In this document: positions 36,072 through 45,469 of the stretch, piece by piece | Numbering within the stretch: the stretch's first letter is position 1 | How the letters are laid out: every line of letters starts with the position of its first letter | Assembly: GCF_002101375.1 (NCBI RefSeq) | Contig: NZ_CP015207.1 | Span: 1,224,501-1,288,500, forward strand | Direction: 5' to 3' | DNA length: 64,000 nt | From: Sporosarcina ureae | GTDB lineage: Bacteria > Bacillota > Bacilli > Bacillales_A > Planococcaceae | Position numbers and translations under genes: made by a program | Notes under the pieces: model-generated | What the model was told of the DNA's origin: nothing | The model's database searches: none | Seen by the model: only the letters and a program-made list of their open reading frames with translations

Positions 36072-36479
36072 ATGCTGGAATTAGATACGCCAATTGAAGG
36101 CAAATTAGCTTGTTTTGGGACTTTACGGGATAAAGTGGATCAGCACGGGTATCATTTTGGTGGTGGCTGGGATTATCATAAAGGTAGTTTCGATTCCATC
36201 CTTCATAGGGAAGCCGGAGAAACCATTTACTTACGTGTACCCTTTGAAGTCCATGACGGCGAACTTGATGATTTCAACACATCCATTAAATTCAAAAAGC
36301 CATACGTGATCAAACATGTGGTCAATACGGGGCTAGATCCTGACTCAAGTTCTTTAATAAGTGGTTCACTCAATCAATTCCAGGAACCATTAGATCGCGA
36401 TGCAGAAATCCGTGATAAGAGTCGTTGGGAAATTGCCGGTGAACTAGCAATTGAAGAAATACTACAGTATTTGGAATGA
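36072..36479 (+). CDS. YugN-like protein
   Basis: A 135-residue soluble protein matching the B. subtilis YugN pattern: GYHFGGGWDYHKGSFD, YLRVPFEVHDGELD, then KKPYVIKHVVNTGLD and SLNQFQEPLDRDAEI. The family is conserved in Bacillales with unknown function. The ATG at 36072 follows AAGGAGTG by 5 nt. The open frame upstream to 36048 spans that site. A terminator follows immediately. Confidence 0.85.
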   Translation: MLELDTPIEGKLACFGTLRDKVDQHGYHFGGGWDYHKGSFDSILHREAGETIYLRVPFEVHDGELDDFNTSIKFKKPYVIKHVVNTGLDPDSSSLISGSLNQFQEPLDRDAEIRDKSRWEIAGELAIEEILQYLE

Positions 36480-36483
36480 AAAA

Positions 36484-36521
36484 GAGGATCTTCTCGCCGG
36501 CTTTGGCTGAAGATCCTTTTC
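36484..36521 (+). terminator. Terminator after the yugN-like gene
   Basis: AGGATCTTC and GAAGATCCT pair, followed by TTTT. Confidence 0.85.
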
Positions 36522-36640
36522 TCATCCGCCACTTCGGCAAATAACAGTAATTCTTCTGTACTTATAGACGCTATTTTCATGCAAACCCTTCACTTTACTT
36601 GTTTAATTTAGCGTTCCCTGTTGGTCGTCGCTAAAACTAT

Positions 36641-36982
36641 TCAGCTACTTGCTTCATTTTCAAAGTACAATTCCTTATGCAGGCCACAACCTGGATTGAA
36701 GTTCTTCTTACAAGAAGGACATTGATAGGAGCTATGAAAGTATTCGTTAATCGTTAGTTCATGACCGCACGTACCACAAAGTATTGCTTTCTTGTCAAAT
36801 TGACTAGCCGGCCAAACTGCGTGATGATCGCAACCTGTTTCTTCATGGCATACGTGACATGGGAAATAGGTATCGCAACAATAGAACTTGATGGCAATTC
36901 GGTCTGTTTCTGCTGTGTAATGAATGCAGCGCGTTTCATCATCTACTAACAACCCCCGAACTTCATGATGGTGTTTTTTCAT
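36641..36982 (-). CDS. CHY zinc-finger protein
   Basis: A 113-residue protein with the CHY zinc-finger arrangement: C-x-H-Y near residue 19 (TRCIHY), then CC-x6-C-x2-C in FYCCDTYFPCHVC, CDHH, a C-x2-C pair in ILCGTC and another in YQCPSC. Up to three zinc ions can be bound. Bacterial members are uncharacterised, and the eukaryotic Hot13 relative handles mitochondrial redox folding. GAGGAGTGG precedes the ATG. Confidence 0.88.
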   Translation of the reverse strand: MKKHHHEVRGLLVDDETRCIHYTAETDRIAIKFYCCDTYFPCHVCHEETGCDHHAVWPASQFDKKAILCGTCGHELTINEYFHSSYQCPSCKKNFNPGCGLHKELYFENEASS

Positions 36983-37093
36983 TTAACCACTCCTCGTATA
37001 GTAGTAAGAGCTCTTTCCGAACGAATATCTAGTATGCATGATAAAAAGACATCTCAACAACCGTAAGTTTACGACTACTGAGACGTCTTATGT

Positions 37094-37825
37094 CTACATA
37101 TCCTTATGAGTAAATGGACACTTTCCTGTAAGTGGCACGCTGTCATCGCCGATAAAAAACTGTTTCCATTCGTTATGTGTTGGGTCTCCATAGTGGCTAA
37201 TGTCCGGATGCTTTGGTAGGTCATCCCATAACTCTACACGTTCACGAACTTTCTCTCGCGAGTTAATTCCACCTTTTTCTGTACCTGTTAGGCCTTTGAA
37301 AATCTTGCGTGGCTGAAACCCGATGACCATTGCGTTTCCTAGATCTCGTGTCTTCCGTTGCTTATAGGCCGGTGCATTCCCGAAAGCAAAAATCGGTTCA
37401 CCTTGGAAATGGAAATCCCACAGATAATGATCGGGATCCCGTGGTGCTTCAGCAGGCCATTGTTCTTTATCTTCTGTATGTAAATACTGCAAAATATCCC
37501 AAAACTGCTGTCGATACTCTTCTATTGTTCCCTCTTTTTCAAAGGGTTCAACAAATACAAACAGACCATGGCGCTTATGCTTTGGATTTTCGAATAGTGT
37601 CAAAAAGGCTTCCAATGCCTGTGGCAAGTTCGACCAGTCATCTTGAGACACATAGGCGTATCGTAGTTCACCCTTATTTTCGCCAGCCATTCCAAAATAG
37701 CATGGAAATGTTTTATCGGTCACGATAGTATGAAAGGTCTGATATTCTCTAAGTAACCATTCTGGTAAATCATTACGTTCTGCAAAGTCTTCCTTTGTTA
37801 ATAAAGCGTTTGACGTTTGAATCAA
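37094..37825 (-). CDS. YqcI/YcgG family protein
   Basis: A 243-residue soluble protein of the YqcI/YcgG family. Typical segments are FPCYFGMAGENKGELRYAYV near the N-terminus, DPDHYLWDFHFQGEPIFAF in the middle and the C-terminal GKCPFTHKDM. The function is unknown. The two conserved Cys-Pro contexts suggest a redox or metal role, which is only a guess. The start is TTG, 9 nt after AGAGGGGG. A 29-nt palindrome lies about 80 nt upstream. Confidence 0.82.
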   Translation of the reverse strand: MIQTSNALLTKEDFAERNDLPEWLLREYQTFHTIVTDKTFPCYFGMAGENKGELRYAYVSQDDWSNLPQALEAFLTLFENPKHKRHGLFVFVEPFEKEGTIEEYRQQFWDILQYLHTEDKEQWPAEAPRDPDHYLWDFHFQGEPIFAFGNAPAYKQRKTRDLGNAMVIGFQPRKIFKGLTGTEKGGINSREKVRERVELWDDLPKHPDISHYGDPTHNEWKQFFIGDDSVPLTGKCPFTHKDM

Positions 37826-37902
37826 CGTTTCATCCCCCTCTAACTTACTATGTTGTATATCCTTTACCCTGTTGTTTACAATTTAACACATATGTATTTC
37901 GA

Positions 37903-37931
37903 ATATAGGTTTCGTCAGTAGGAACCTATAT
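37903..37931. promoter_or_regulatory. Palindrome upstream of the ycgG-like gene
   Basis: ATATAGGTT and AACCTATAT are separated by 11 nt. This symmetrical, operator-like element lies in a 240-bp gap with no gene. The regulator is unknown. Confidence 0.4.
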
Positions 37932-38029
37932 AGTATATAGAAGACAATAAGGCATTATGAGTAGTAAATTCACTTTCATTTCCGTACTATTTGATTCAAT
38001 ACAGTTGAATAGGTATCTACATTCCACCT

Positions 38030-38069
38030 AAAAAACACCTTATCGATTTCATTCGACAAGGTGTTTTTT
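38030..38069. terminator. Terminator of the AhpD-like gene
   Basis: AAAAAACACCT and AGGTGTTTTTT form a strong stem, extended by TATCG/CGACA with one mismatch. Confidence 0.9.
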
Positions 38070-38437
38070 CATTGTAGAGGTTTTGGATTTTCCTGTATTT
38101 CATCTATCGTCTGCATAACCAATGTAACTGCCTGACTTAAGGCACTACCTCCGCCAAGCGCTGCAGCGACACCTACAGCTTCCAATACTTCTGAAACTGT
38201 TGAACCTGCATCCATAGAAGCTTTTGTATGGTAAATAATGCAATACTCACTATGTGCATAGACACTTACTGCAAGTGCAATAAGCTGCTTATATTTCTGG
38301 CTAATTTCTCCTTCTTCAAAACTGACCTCTGTGAATTTGTGGAATGATTTCATTAACTTAGGCAATTGTTCACTCATTGCGCCCATACCAGTTTTGTAAT
38401 CTTGCAGCACTGCATCCGTAAATGTATAGTCTTCCAT
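38069..38437 (-). CDS. Carboxymuconolactone decarboxylase-family (AhpD-like) protein
   Basis: A 122-residue all-helical CMD/AhpD-fold protein. The active-site region reads SEYCIIYHTKASMDAG. The usual C-x-x-C-x-x-x-H is here S-x-x-C-x-x-x-H, so the resolving pair is broken and peroxide reduction by the AhpD mechanism is doubtful. The start at 38437 follows GGGAGG by 7 nt. An upstream ATG at 38455 would include that site. It could be a one-Cys redox sensor or an inactive homologue. Confidence 0.82.
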   Translation of the reverse strand: MEDYTFTDAVLQDYKTGMGAMSEQLPKLMKSFHKFTEVSFEEGEISQKYKQLIALAVSVYAHSEYCIIYHTKASMDAGSTVSEVLEAVGVAAALGGGSALSQAVTLVMQTIDEIQENPKPLQ

Positions 38438-38547
38438 AAAATCGCCTCCCGTCATAGCAACAGTATGTCCGATTCTTTGTTTGCTATTCAGCGATAGCGA
38501 AAATGATTATTTTTTGATGATAAAACATGAATTACAGGACGAATGGA

Positions 38548-39567
38548 TTAATATGTCCACCCACGTTTATATTGAACGGGTGCTTCGATTTCTACATTCA
38601 GTTCTTTTGCTGCTGTATATGCCCAATAAGGATCACGCAATAATTCACGGGCAAGCAAAACAATGTCCGCACGATCGTTCTGGAGAATTTCTTCCGCTTG
38701 TAGGGCTGACGTAATCAATCCTACCGCACCCGTTGCAATATTTGCATGCTGACGAATGACGTCTGCAAACGGTACTTGATAGCCTGGAAATGGATGGATA
38801 GTAGCTGGAACTACACCACCAGAACTCACATCGACCAGATCGACGCCCTGTTCTTTCATCCACCCGGCCATTTCTGCATATTGTGAAGGATCCATGCCGC
38901 CCTCTTGATAATCTTCTGCTGAGATTCTGACAAATAATGGACCTTCCCAAACAGAACGGATTGCATCAATTACTTGCCCTAGTATACGATAACGATTTTC
39001 TGCTGATCCTCCATATTCATCCTCACGGTGATTACATAGTGGAGTCAAGAACTCATTGAGTAAATAACCATGTGCACCATGGATTTCAATCACGTCAAAA
39101 CCAGCTTGTTTGGAACGGATTGCCCCTTGTTTGAATGCTTCGATTGTTTCTTCAATGTCAGCAATAGTCATTTCTGCTGGTGTTTTATAATCTTCATTAA
39201 ATGCAATGGGGCTTGGAGCATGAATGGGTCCGTCCACTGTTGCTTTTCTTCCTGCATGCGCTAATTGGATACCAGTACGGGCACCATGCTGTTTCATCAA
39301 ACGAACGATTTCAGTTAGACCTTCGATATGCTCATCTGACCATATCCCTAAATCCTCACTTGAGATTCTTCCTCGTGGCTGAACGGCTGTTGCTTCAACG
39401 ATGATCAGGCCAACTTGTCCTACCGCACGTGTTGCATAGTGAATTTTATGCCAATCTTCTACATTTCCATTCTGATTATGTGAAGAATACATACACATCG
39501 GTGCCATGGCGATACGATTTTTGAACTCGACGCCGCGTATAGTATAAGGACTAAATAATTTTGCCAT
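38548..39567 (-). CDS. namA: NADPH dehydrogenase NamA (old yellow enzyme)
   Basis: An FMN-dependent ene-reductase of the YqjM group, 339 residues. The redox-tuning Cys in [11 protein letters not shown], the HAGRKA segment with active-site His, [16 protein letters not shown], the [11 protein letters not shown] motif and the C-terminal YKRGWTY (whose Arg reaches the neighbouring subunit in YqjM) are all present. It reduces activated C=C bonds and nitro compounds and is linked to electrophile stress in B. subtilis. AGGAGGAATTATTC precedes the ATG. Confidence 0.94.
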   Translation of the reverse strand: MAKLFSPYTIRGVEFKNRIAMAPMCMYSSHNQNGNVEDWHKIHYATRAVGQVGLIIVEATAVQPRGRISSEDLGIWSDEHIEGLTEIVRLMKQHGARTGIQLAHAGRKATVDGPIHAPSPIAFNEDYKTPAEMTIADIEETIEAFKQGAIRSKQAGFDVIEIHGAHGYLLNEFLTPLCNHREDEYGGSAENRYRILGQVIDAIRSVWEGPLFVRISAEDYQEGGMDPSQYAEMAGWMKEQGVDLVDVSSGGVVPATIHPFPGYQVPFADVIRQHANIATGAVGLITSALQAEEILQNDRADIVLLARELLRDPYWAYTAAKELNVEIEAPVQYKRGWTY

Positions 39568-39710
39568 GAATAATTCCTCCTCTAATAGTTGCTAGGGAAA
39601 GTATAGCAAATTTATACTGATTTTTAATGTCCAAGGATTTTAAACCAACTTTATGAAACATATGGTAGCTCTTGAACGTATAGTAGACTATAAATAAAGG
39701 AGGTTTTCTT

Positions 39711-40334
39711 TTGAACCCACTCGTTTCAATATGGACACAACCTAAGCAAACCATTCGTTATGTTCTCGAATACAAAACATGGAGCTATAGTTTTTTCATC
39801 TTGTTCCTTGTTTCAGTCAGCGTCGGTATGACATCCTTTGCTGAGACGGATATCTTACCTGACCTTTCATTACCTTTAATTATCATGCTTAGTATCGTGT
39901 CGTCGTTCATCGGGACTATTATCAGCGTGTTTATCAGTTCTGCTCTATACACTTGGGTAGGGAAATGGCTTGGAGGTAAAGGGAATTTCAAAGACATGGT
40001 GCAAATGTCGCCGATCGCTTCCATTCCGATGATTTGGATGATGCCGATTAATTTGCTACTTGTTATTATCTTCGGTAAGAACTTATTTGTGGATACGATG
40101 AATAGTGTAGATCACGATGTATTTGGAACATTATCTATTGTATTATTGTTTACCAACTTACTCACACTAGCGTTAGGCATTTTCGGTACTGTGATTTTAT
40201 CTAAAGGTATTGGGGTTGTCCATCACTTTTCTTCATGGCGCGGATTTGGTACGATTATGATTGTTACCGGTTTATTTTTAGTATTAATGATTCCTTTTAT
40301 CATCTTTTTAGTATTTGTTCTACTTGCTTCCTAA
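39711..40334 (+). CDS. YIP1-family membrane protein
   Basis: A 207-residue protein with five predicted TM helices. The N-terminal NPLVSIWTQPKQTIRYVLE, with a P-x-x-T-I/L-R motif before the first helix, is typical of the YIP1 family in Bacillales. GMTSFAETDILPDLSLP faces outside. The function is unknown. The TTG start lies 7 nt after AAAGGAGG. It is divergent from namA. Confidence 0.82.
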   Translation: MNPLVSIWTQPKQTIRYVLEYKTWSYSFFILFLVSVSVGMTSFAETDILPDLSLPLIIMLSIVSSFIGTIISVFISSALYTWVGKWLGGKGNFKDMVQMSPIASIPMIWMMPINLLLVIIFGKNLFVDTMNSVDHDVFGTLSIVLLFTNLLTLALGIFGTVILSKGIGVVHHFSSWRGFGTIMIVTGLFLVLMIPFIIFLVFVLLAS

Positions 40335-40342
40335 ATTCAAAA

Positions 40343-40383
40343 TAAAAAACTGAAGGCGATTCCACTTCTGGAAACGTCTTCAG
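40343..40383 (-). terminator. Minus-strand terminator of the PfpI gene
   Basis: CTGAAG and CTTCAG bracket a longer imperfect stem. Read on the minus strand it ends in six T. It lies just upstream of the opposite terminator, so the two convergent terminators are crossed. Confidence 0.75.
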
Positions 40384-40387
40384 TCTG

Positions 40388-40415
40388 ACGCAAAGCCTAA
40401 TGAGCTTTGCGTTTT
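40388..40415 (+). terminator. Plus-strand terminator of the YIP1 gene
   Basis: ACGCAAAGC and GCTTTGCGT pair perfectly, followed by TTTATTTA. It overlaps the stop of the convergent PfpI gene. Confidence 0.8.
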
Positions 40416-40968
40416 ATTTATTGACCATTTTCATAAATTCTTTCATTAAGCCTGGAAGATCTGGCCAAGCATGTCCTGATACTAGATTTCCTTCTGTATG
40501 AAGATCTTTTTCGATATATGTGGCACCAGTTGCTGTAACATCCGGCTTACATGCGATATATGCTGTATACTCTCTGCCTTTCATTAGATCCGGAATGACA
40601 GATAACACCTGTGCAGCATGGCAAACTACCGCCACAGGTTTATTCTCTTCAAAGAAATGGCGGACAATGGCTGGTAATGATTCGTCTAGCCGGATATACT
40701 CCGGTGCACGTCCACCTGGAATAATGAGGGCATCATAGTCTGCGGGATTGACATCTTTGAAGGCAATATGTGAATCCAAACCATACGCTGGCTTTTCAAC
40801 ATACGTTTCCATTCCATCAATGAAATCATGGGTAACAGTATATAATTTCTTTACTGATGGCGAAGCAATAGTTGTGTCGAATCCTTCTTCCAAACAACGG
40901 TAGTACGGATAGAAAATTTCCAATGCTTCTACGGCATCGCCGCCGAGAATCAATACTTTTTTACTCAT
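40414..40968 (-). CDS. DJ-1/PfpI family protein
   Basis: A 184-residue class I glutamine-amidotransferase-like protein. The nucleophile-elbow Cys is in VAVVCHAAQVL, with the family acid near ALEIFYPYY and the YDALIIPGGRAPEYIR loop. Members act as deglycases, chaperones or proteases. Activity here is undetermined, although the Cys and His are both intact. The ATG at 40968 follows GGGAGTGG. A GTG four codons upstream overlaps that site. Confidence 0.88.
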   Translation of the reverse strand: MSKKVLILGGDAVEALEIFYPYYRCLEEGFDTTIASPSVKKLYTVTHDFIDGMETYVEKPAYGLDSHIAFKDVNPADYDALIIPGGRAPEYIRLDESLPAIVRHFFEENKPVAVVCHAAQVLSVIPDLMKGREYTAYIACKPDVTATGATYIEKDLHTEGNLVSGHAWPDLPGLMKEFMKMVNK

Positions 40969-41114
40969 ATACAAATCCACTCCCTACTCTGAATTGTCTT
41001 ACTCCTTTACTTCATTCGACAATTTGATAATGAACCCTCTTTCTTTCCATGAAATTCTGTTCTTTATGTATGGTTATCTCGAATTAAACCATATTATGAC
41101 GAGGAGGGATTTCT

Positions 41115-41288
41115 ATGGATAAAGATATACGTCATTTGTTTCATAAAGGAACGATCAATGAGGAAATGGGAATGGAGTTTGAGGCAACTGCCGAAGAAGC
41201 TTCACGCGCTCGAGAAAATGCAAGCGGTAAAGAGTATCGGGATGCGTTGAAAGAAGTCTATCGCACAACGGAGGATAAAAGAAAATAA
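41115..41288 (+). CDS. Small uncharacterised helical protein
   Basis: A 57-residue charged, presumably helical protein (starting MDKDIRHLFHKGTINEEMG, then alternating Ala/Glu/Arg). I recognise no family. GAGGAGGG lies 4-5 nt before the ATG and a good terminator follows, so translation is likely. Confidence 0.65.
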   Translation: MDKDIRHLFHKGTINEEMGMEFEATAEEASRARENASGKEYRDALKEVYRTTEDKRK

Positions 41289-41293
41289 TTCGT

Positions 41294-41324
41294 AAAAAGC
41301 CCAGTGTAAATTGTGGGCTTTTTT
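41294..41324. terminator. Terminator between the 57-residue gene and the NCS2 gene
   Basis: AAAAAGCCCA and TGGGCTTTTT pair, with runs on both sides. Confidence 0.85.
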
Positions 41325-42624
41325 ACATCTTACTAGACATATTCCTTTGTCTTCTGCGTATCATATATTGCTCAATAATGATTGCGAGGATCGTTCCTGT
41401 AATTAATCCGTTAGATAATGTTGAAGCTACAACGGCAGGGAGTTGAGAAAGACTTTCTGCTGGTACGAACATAGTACCTACACCTACCATTAAACCAAAT
41501 GCTACGGCTTGTCGCGCGCGTTCTTTTTCTGGGTCAGCATCGAGTTCATTGAATGCCATTGATACCATTTTCGTAAAGATGGCGAAAGTTACAGCGTATG
41601 CAACGGGCGCTGGTAAAGCTGCAAATATTGCCATGATACTTGGAAACAGTGTAATGAATACTAATAGTGTACTCCCAATAATAAATGGTTTTATAGACGC
41701 CATACGTGTCGTGCCGACAAACCCGGCAGATCCTGAAATCGGTACGGATCCAATGGCAGAAAAAGCCCCTGCGATCAGATGGATGAATCCTGAAGCAAAT
41801 GCTCCTTGGCGTAATCGATCTGGCGCTTTGATTTGGAAAGACTCCTTCAATAAATGTTCCATGACACGGATAGACGCGAGCATATTCGCTACTAACAATA
41901 ATGTGATGAAGATCGCTGTAACGAGAACACCACTATCCCACACAGGTTTTCCATAGACAAACATTTTCGGTAGTTGGATTATCTGTTCGGACACGTTTGC
42001 GATGGTTGGTGTTTTTCCTAACATTAAGAAAATCCCCCAGCCAAGTGTAATGGAGATCAATATCGCATATTTAGATATGAACGGGCGTTTATTAGCCATC
42101 GCAATAAACGTGATGAACAAAACCATGACACTTCCAAGGAAAATGACTGGATCAAGATGGTCTCCTACTTCTTCTACTCCCATCATTCCTTTCATGAAGG
42201 TTCCGCTTAATTGTAGGATCAGCAACATTAAATAAGTGAACGTGATCGCTGGCGTGAAGAGCACTTTCATTTTTGTGATGATTCCCGTGGCTGCGAGAAT
42301 AATGAATAGGACACCACTGTACAACATCCCACTTTGCAATGCTTGCAAGGCGTCTGTTGACGTTGTATAAAAAATGCCAACCATTCCGGCATAGACCACA
42401 TAAATTCCCCACCATAAGCCTGCGGGCCCTTCGTTGATTGGCATTTTATGTCCAAAGAATGCCTGGATCAGACTGGCAACGCCAAGGACGAATATCGTTC
42501 TTTGCATAAATAGCGATGTCGCTACTGGGTCCATACCGAAGGCGTGCGCGATGGCTATGGGGGCTGCAATAGATGATGCGATGAGAAAGACGGTCCATTG
42601 TATGCCGCCTGCTAGATGTTTCAT
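41323..42624 (-). CDS. NCS2-family nucleobase permease
   Basis: A 433-residue, roughly 14-TM transporter of the nucleobase-ascorbate (NCS2) family. PAGLWWGIYVVYAG in the third helix region, the GSVPISGSAGFVGTTRMAS half-helix and AESLSQLP are substrate-site features of xanthine/uracil-type permeases. Substrate choice cannot be settled. No purine-riboswitch-like leader is visible upstream. GGAGGAATCGTCT precedes the ATG. Confidence 0.85.
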   Translation of the reverse strand: MKHLAGGIQWTVFLIASSIAAPIAIAHAFGMDPVATSLFMQRTIFVLGVASLIQAFFGHKMPINEGPAGLWWGIYVVYAGMVGIFYTTSTDALQALQSGMLYSGVLFIILAATGIITKMKVLFTPAITFTYLMLLILQLSGTFMKGMMGVEEVGDHLDPVIFLGSVMVLFITFIAMANKRPFISKYAILISITLGWGIFLMLGKTPTIANVSEQIIQLPKMFVYGKPVWDSGVLVTAIFITLLLVANMLASIRVMEHLLKESFQIKAPDRLRQGAFASGFIHLIAGAFSAIGSVPISGSAGFVGTTRMASIKPFIIGSTLLVFITLFPSIMAIFAALPAPVAYAVTFAIFTKMVSMAFNELDADPEKERARQAVAFGLMVGVGTMFVPAESLSQLPAVVASTLSNGLITGTILAIIIEQYMIRRRQRNMSSKM

Positions 42625-42742
42625 TAGACGATTCCTCCAATAGTGCCGTGCGAATTAGAATTCATATAGTATACCATGTGAGTAATTTTTTTATCATATA
42701 TTGTCGCTTCTTCCATTTTAGTTTTGATGCAAAATTAAAATG

Positions 42743-42790
42743 AAAAAAAAGACTAAAGACACCCCCTAATTCAAGAGTTTGTCTTCAGCC
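42743..42790 (-). terminator. Terminator of the penicillin acylase gene
   Basis: An imperfect 11-bp stem (GACTAAAGACA with TGTCTTCAGCC). The minus strand then has eight T. Confidence 0.75.
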
Positions 42791-42825
42791 TTACACTACA
42801 TAATTAGCTAATAATCCACTTTCCG

Positions 42826-45189
42826 TTATTTACCGGACGGTTGCAACGTAAGTACACGGCCGTCAGGGATTTCTTGTGTCATGAGTGTTTCGTGGTATCG
42901 GCCTTTTGCCCAGTCTTCTGCTTGATCGTGGAACCATTTGGATTTCAGATGTCCGCTTTGACCAGGTCCGACGACATGATAGGTTTTGGACAAATCATCT
43001 AGGTCGGCAACGAAACGCCATGATGCACCGTGGTTGACGGAGCCGTCGTCTTTGAAGGCAGCGGCTTGTACTGTGATATTGGATCCGCCAATCGGTTGTT
43101 TTTCAGGATTTAATAGTTTTGCGAATAGGGGGGATGCGCTTGCAAGTGGGTGAGGGAATGTCAGTTGATGATAGTCGCCCCATGACCATTTTTGTTGTTT
43201 GTCCCCATAGTCATTGGCGATTTTTTTCATTGCATTACTGAATGAATCATACACCCATTGATCGATGCCTTGTTTCTCATCTAACCAGACACTTTCTTCT
43301 CCGCTATAGCCTTTACGTAGAAGTTCGTCTGTAATTTGGTTTTTGCCTGGCATTAGTTCATAGACATCTGCCGGCATTTCATCGCGGAACATATCAATTT
43401 GCAGTTGTTTCATCCACTTATGAAAAACTAGTGGAGCACTGCTATCTTTTGAATCGACTTGATCCCATTGCTTCAACGTATTCAATACTTCTTTAAAGTC
43501 ACCGGATTGGTCTTTGTTCTCTACTGATTTAATCATGGAATCAAGGAATTCAGCTGCGTAGAGGTTTTTTTGGTCCATTTGCAGTTTCATCATGTCATCC
43601 ACCGTGAAATTATCTCCTTCCCGCAACACTTCCGCAATCCGTTCGAAGCGGTATGGTTGCGCCCAGAACTTCGTGATGTGATATGGATACTTTTCATCCA
43701 CCACTTCATTATTAGCTGTTGCGATAAAACCTTCTTTAGGATTCACGACACGTGGTAGCTCATCATATGGAATATAGCCTTCCCAACCGTAGTCGGAAGA
43801 ATCTCCTGGCACTGCCAATTGTGCGTCACCTTGTTTACGAATGGGAATGCGACCATTCGCTTTATACGCGATTGTGCCGTCCGTCGAAGCGAAGACGAAA
43901 TTCTGTGCCGGGGCGTGAAACTTCTCTAATGCCTTCTCGAAGCTTTCCCAATCTGATGATTTATTCATCTCCATAATCGCTTCGAGTTCAAGTGTGGGTT
44001 CGAGTGCCGTCCACTGCATAGAGAATAATGCATCGGGATTTTCTTTTTTATACATCACATCTGAAATAATCGGACCGTGTTTTGTGACAATTACTTCATA
44101 TGGAACATCTTCGGCCCCTTTTACTTTAATTGTCTCATTTCGCACTTCTGCCTGTTCCCACTTGCCATCATAAAGGAATTGGGCTTTTTCACTTGGATGC
44201 GGAACTTCAATATAAAGATCTTGCACATCCGGTCCAACGTTCGTCACACCCCAGGCAATATCTTCATTATTTCCTAAAATGATTCCTGGTATGCCTGCAA
44301 AGATTACTCCTTCAACATTCTGCTCTGGAGATTGTAAATGCATCTGATACCAAATTGACGGTGTACTGAGTCCTAAATGCGGATCATCAGCTAGTAATGG
44401 TTTACCGGAAGCCGTCTTTTCTCCTGATACTACCCAGTTGTTACTACCATTGAATTCAGGTGGTGAAAGTTCCGGTAGAAAACGTCCCGCCACCTCTACG
44501 TTATGTTCTTTATTAGCTGTCATGATAGATTCTGCATTTTCGGGATACGTCAGGAATAAATCCTTCACTTTCTCTTTTGGAAATGCATTAATCGCCCAGT
44601 GACGGAATGCTTGCGGTTGCCATCTTCCACCTAAGTCATACGCCATATACTTCCCGATCGTTAATGAATCGACCGGTGTCCACTCTTCAGGCTCATATCC
44701 AAGAAGTGCAAATTCATAGGACAGTTTCTTTTCAGATGTAGCTTCCTCAATGAATGCGTTGACCCCTTCTGCATACCAGCCAAGCACCGCTTTTGCATGT
44801 TCTCCATATCCTTCATATGAAGCTTCCGCAGCATTTCGCAAACTAAACGTACGAAATAACTTATCCGTATCGACAGCCTTATCCCCGATGACTTCTGCCA
44901 GACGACCACTCGCCTGTCTGCGTGCTAAGTCCATTTGGAATAAACGGTCTTGCGCTTGCACATAACCTTGCGCTCGGTACAGATCTTCATCCGAAGCAGC
45001 GTTGATATGTGGGACTCCATTTTGATCCCGTGTAATGACTACTTCTTGCTCAATGAATGAGACTTGGTGCTCTCCTGCTTCAAGCGGTTTTGACTTCAGG
45101 ATGTAAGCGTTTGCAAATATAGCGACAAGCACTGCTATAATAGATAGTATACTAAGCGCCCACAGCGTAATTTTTCTACCTCTCCCCAT
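42826..45189 (-). CDS. Penicillin acylase-family Ntn hydrolase
   Basis: A 787-residue precursor. One N-terminal TM/signal anchor (about residues 8-30) is followed by the alpha-subunit region (ITRDQNGVPHINA, then QDRLFQMDLARRQASGRLAE). The autoprocessing junction gives the new N-terminal Ser in GSNNWVVSG. The beta-subunit has DDPHLGLSTPSIWYQMHL and the oxyanion Asn region. Precursors of this family self-cleave to active heterodimers outside the membrane and hydrolyse amide bonds of acylated compounds, in several cases acyl-homoserine lactones. The natural substrate is unknown. It is monocistronic. Confidence 0.92.
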   Translation of the reverse strand: MGRGRKITLWALSILSIIAVLVAIFANAYILKSKPLEAGEHQVSFIEQEVVITRDQNGVPHINAASDEDLYRAQGYVQAQDRLFQMDLARRQASGRLAEVIGDKAVDTDKLFRTFSLRNAAEASYEGYGEHAKAVLGWYAEGVNAFIEEATSEKKLSYEFALLGYEPEEWTPVDSLTIGKYMAYDLGGRWQPQAFRHWAINAFPKEKVKDLFLTYPENAESIMTANKEHNVEVAGRFLPELSPPEFNGSNNWVVSGEKTASGKPLLADDPHLGLSTPSIWYQMHLQSPEQNVEGVIFAGIPGIILGNNEDIAWGVTNVGPDVQDLYIEVPHPSEKAQFLYDGKWEQAEVRNETIKVKGAEDVPYEVIVTKHGPIISDVMYKKENPDALFSMQWTALEPTLELEAIMEMNKSSDWESFEKALEKFHAPAQNFVFASTDGTIAYKANGRIPIRKQGDAQLAVPGDSSDYGWEGYIPYDELPRVVNPKEGFIATANNEVVDEKYPYHITKFWAQPYRFERIAEVLREGDNFTVDDMMKLQMDQKNLYAAEFLDSMIKSVENKDQSGDFKEVLNTLKQWDQVDSKDSSAPLVFHKWMKQLQIDMFRDEMPADVYELMPGKNQITDELLRKGYSGEESVWLDEKQGIDQWVYDSFSNAMKKIANDYGDKQQKWSWGDYHQLTFPHPLASASPLFAKLLNPEKQPIGGSNITVQAAAFKDDGSVNHGASWRFVADLDDLSKTYHVVGPGQSGHLKSKWFHDQAEDWAKGRYHETLMTQEIPDGRVLTLQPSGK

Positions 45190-45413
45190 ATTATTCCCCC
45201 CTCTTTAGAACTTAGTATACTATTAATATTCTAAAATTACTTTAGTTATTATTCTGTAATGTAAGGATATAAAATGATATTGATAAATTGGAAAGATATT
45301 GGGGTTACATTTTGAACTACATAGACGTACTCCCCCGAAAATGCGGACCTAAACTGGAACTTTCCCCTCCTTCTCACTAACAGCTTCTATTATGCCTAAA
45401 ATTTTAAAACCAC

Positions 45414-45462
45414 AAAAAAGAATGCCCCTAAAAGTCATTGACTTCTGGGACATCCTTTTTTC
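45414..45462 (-). terminator. Terminator of the aeRF1-like gene
   Basis: A long imperfect hairpin around an AAGTCA/TGACTT centre. The minus strand ends in six T. The rest of 45190-45413 shows no gene. Confidence 0.75.
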
Positions 45463-45469
45463 AGTCTAC

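Noticed and set aside
42625..42742. Purine riboswitch upstream of the NCS2 permease
   Set aside because: The conserved purine-aptamer junction sequences are absent.
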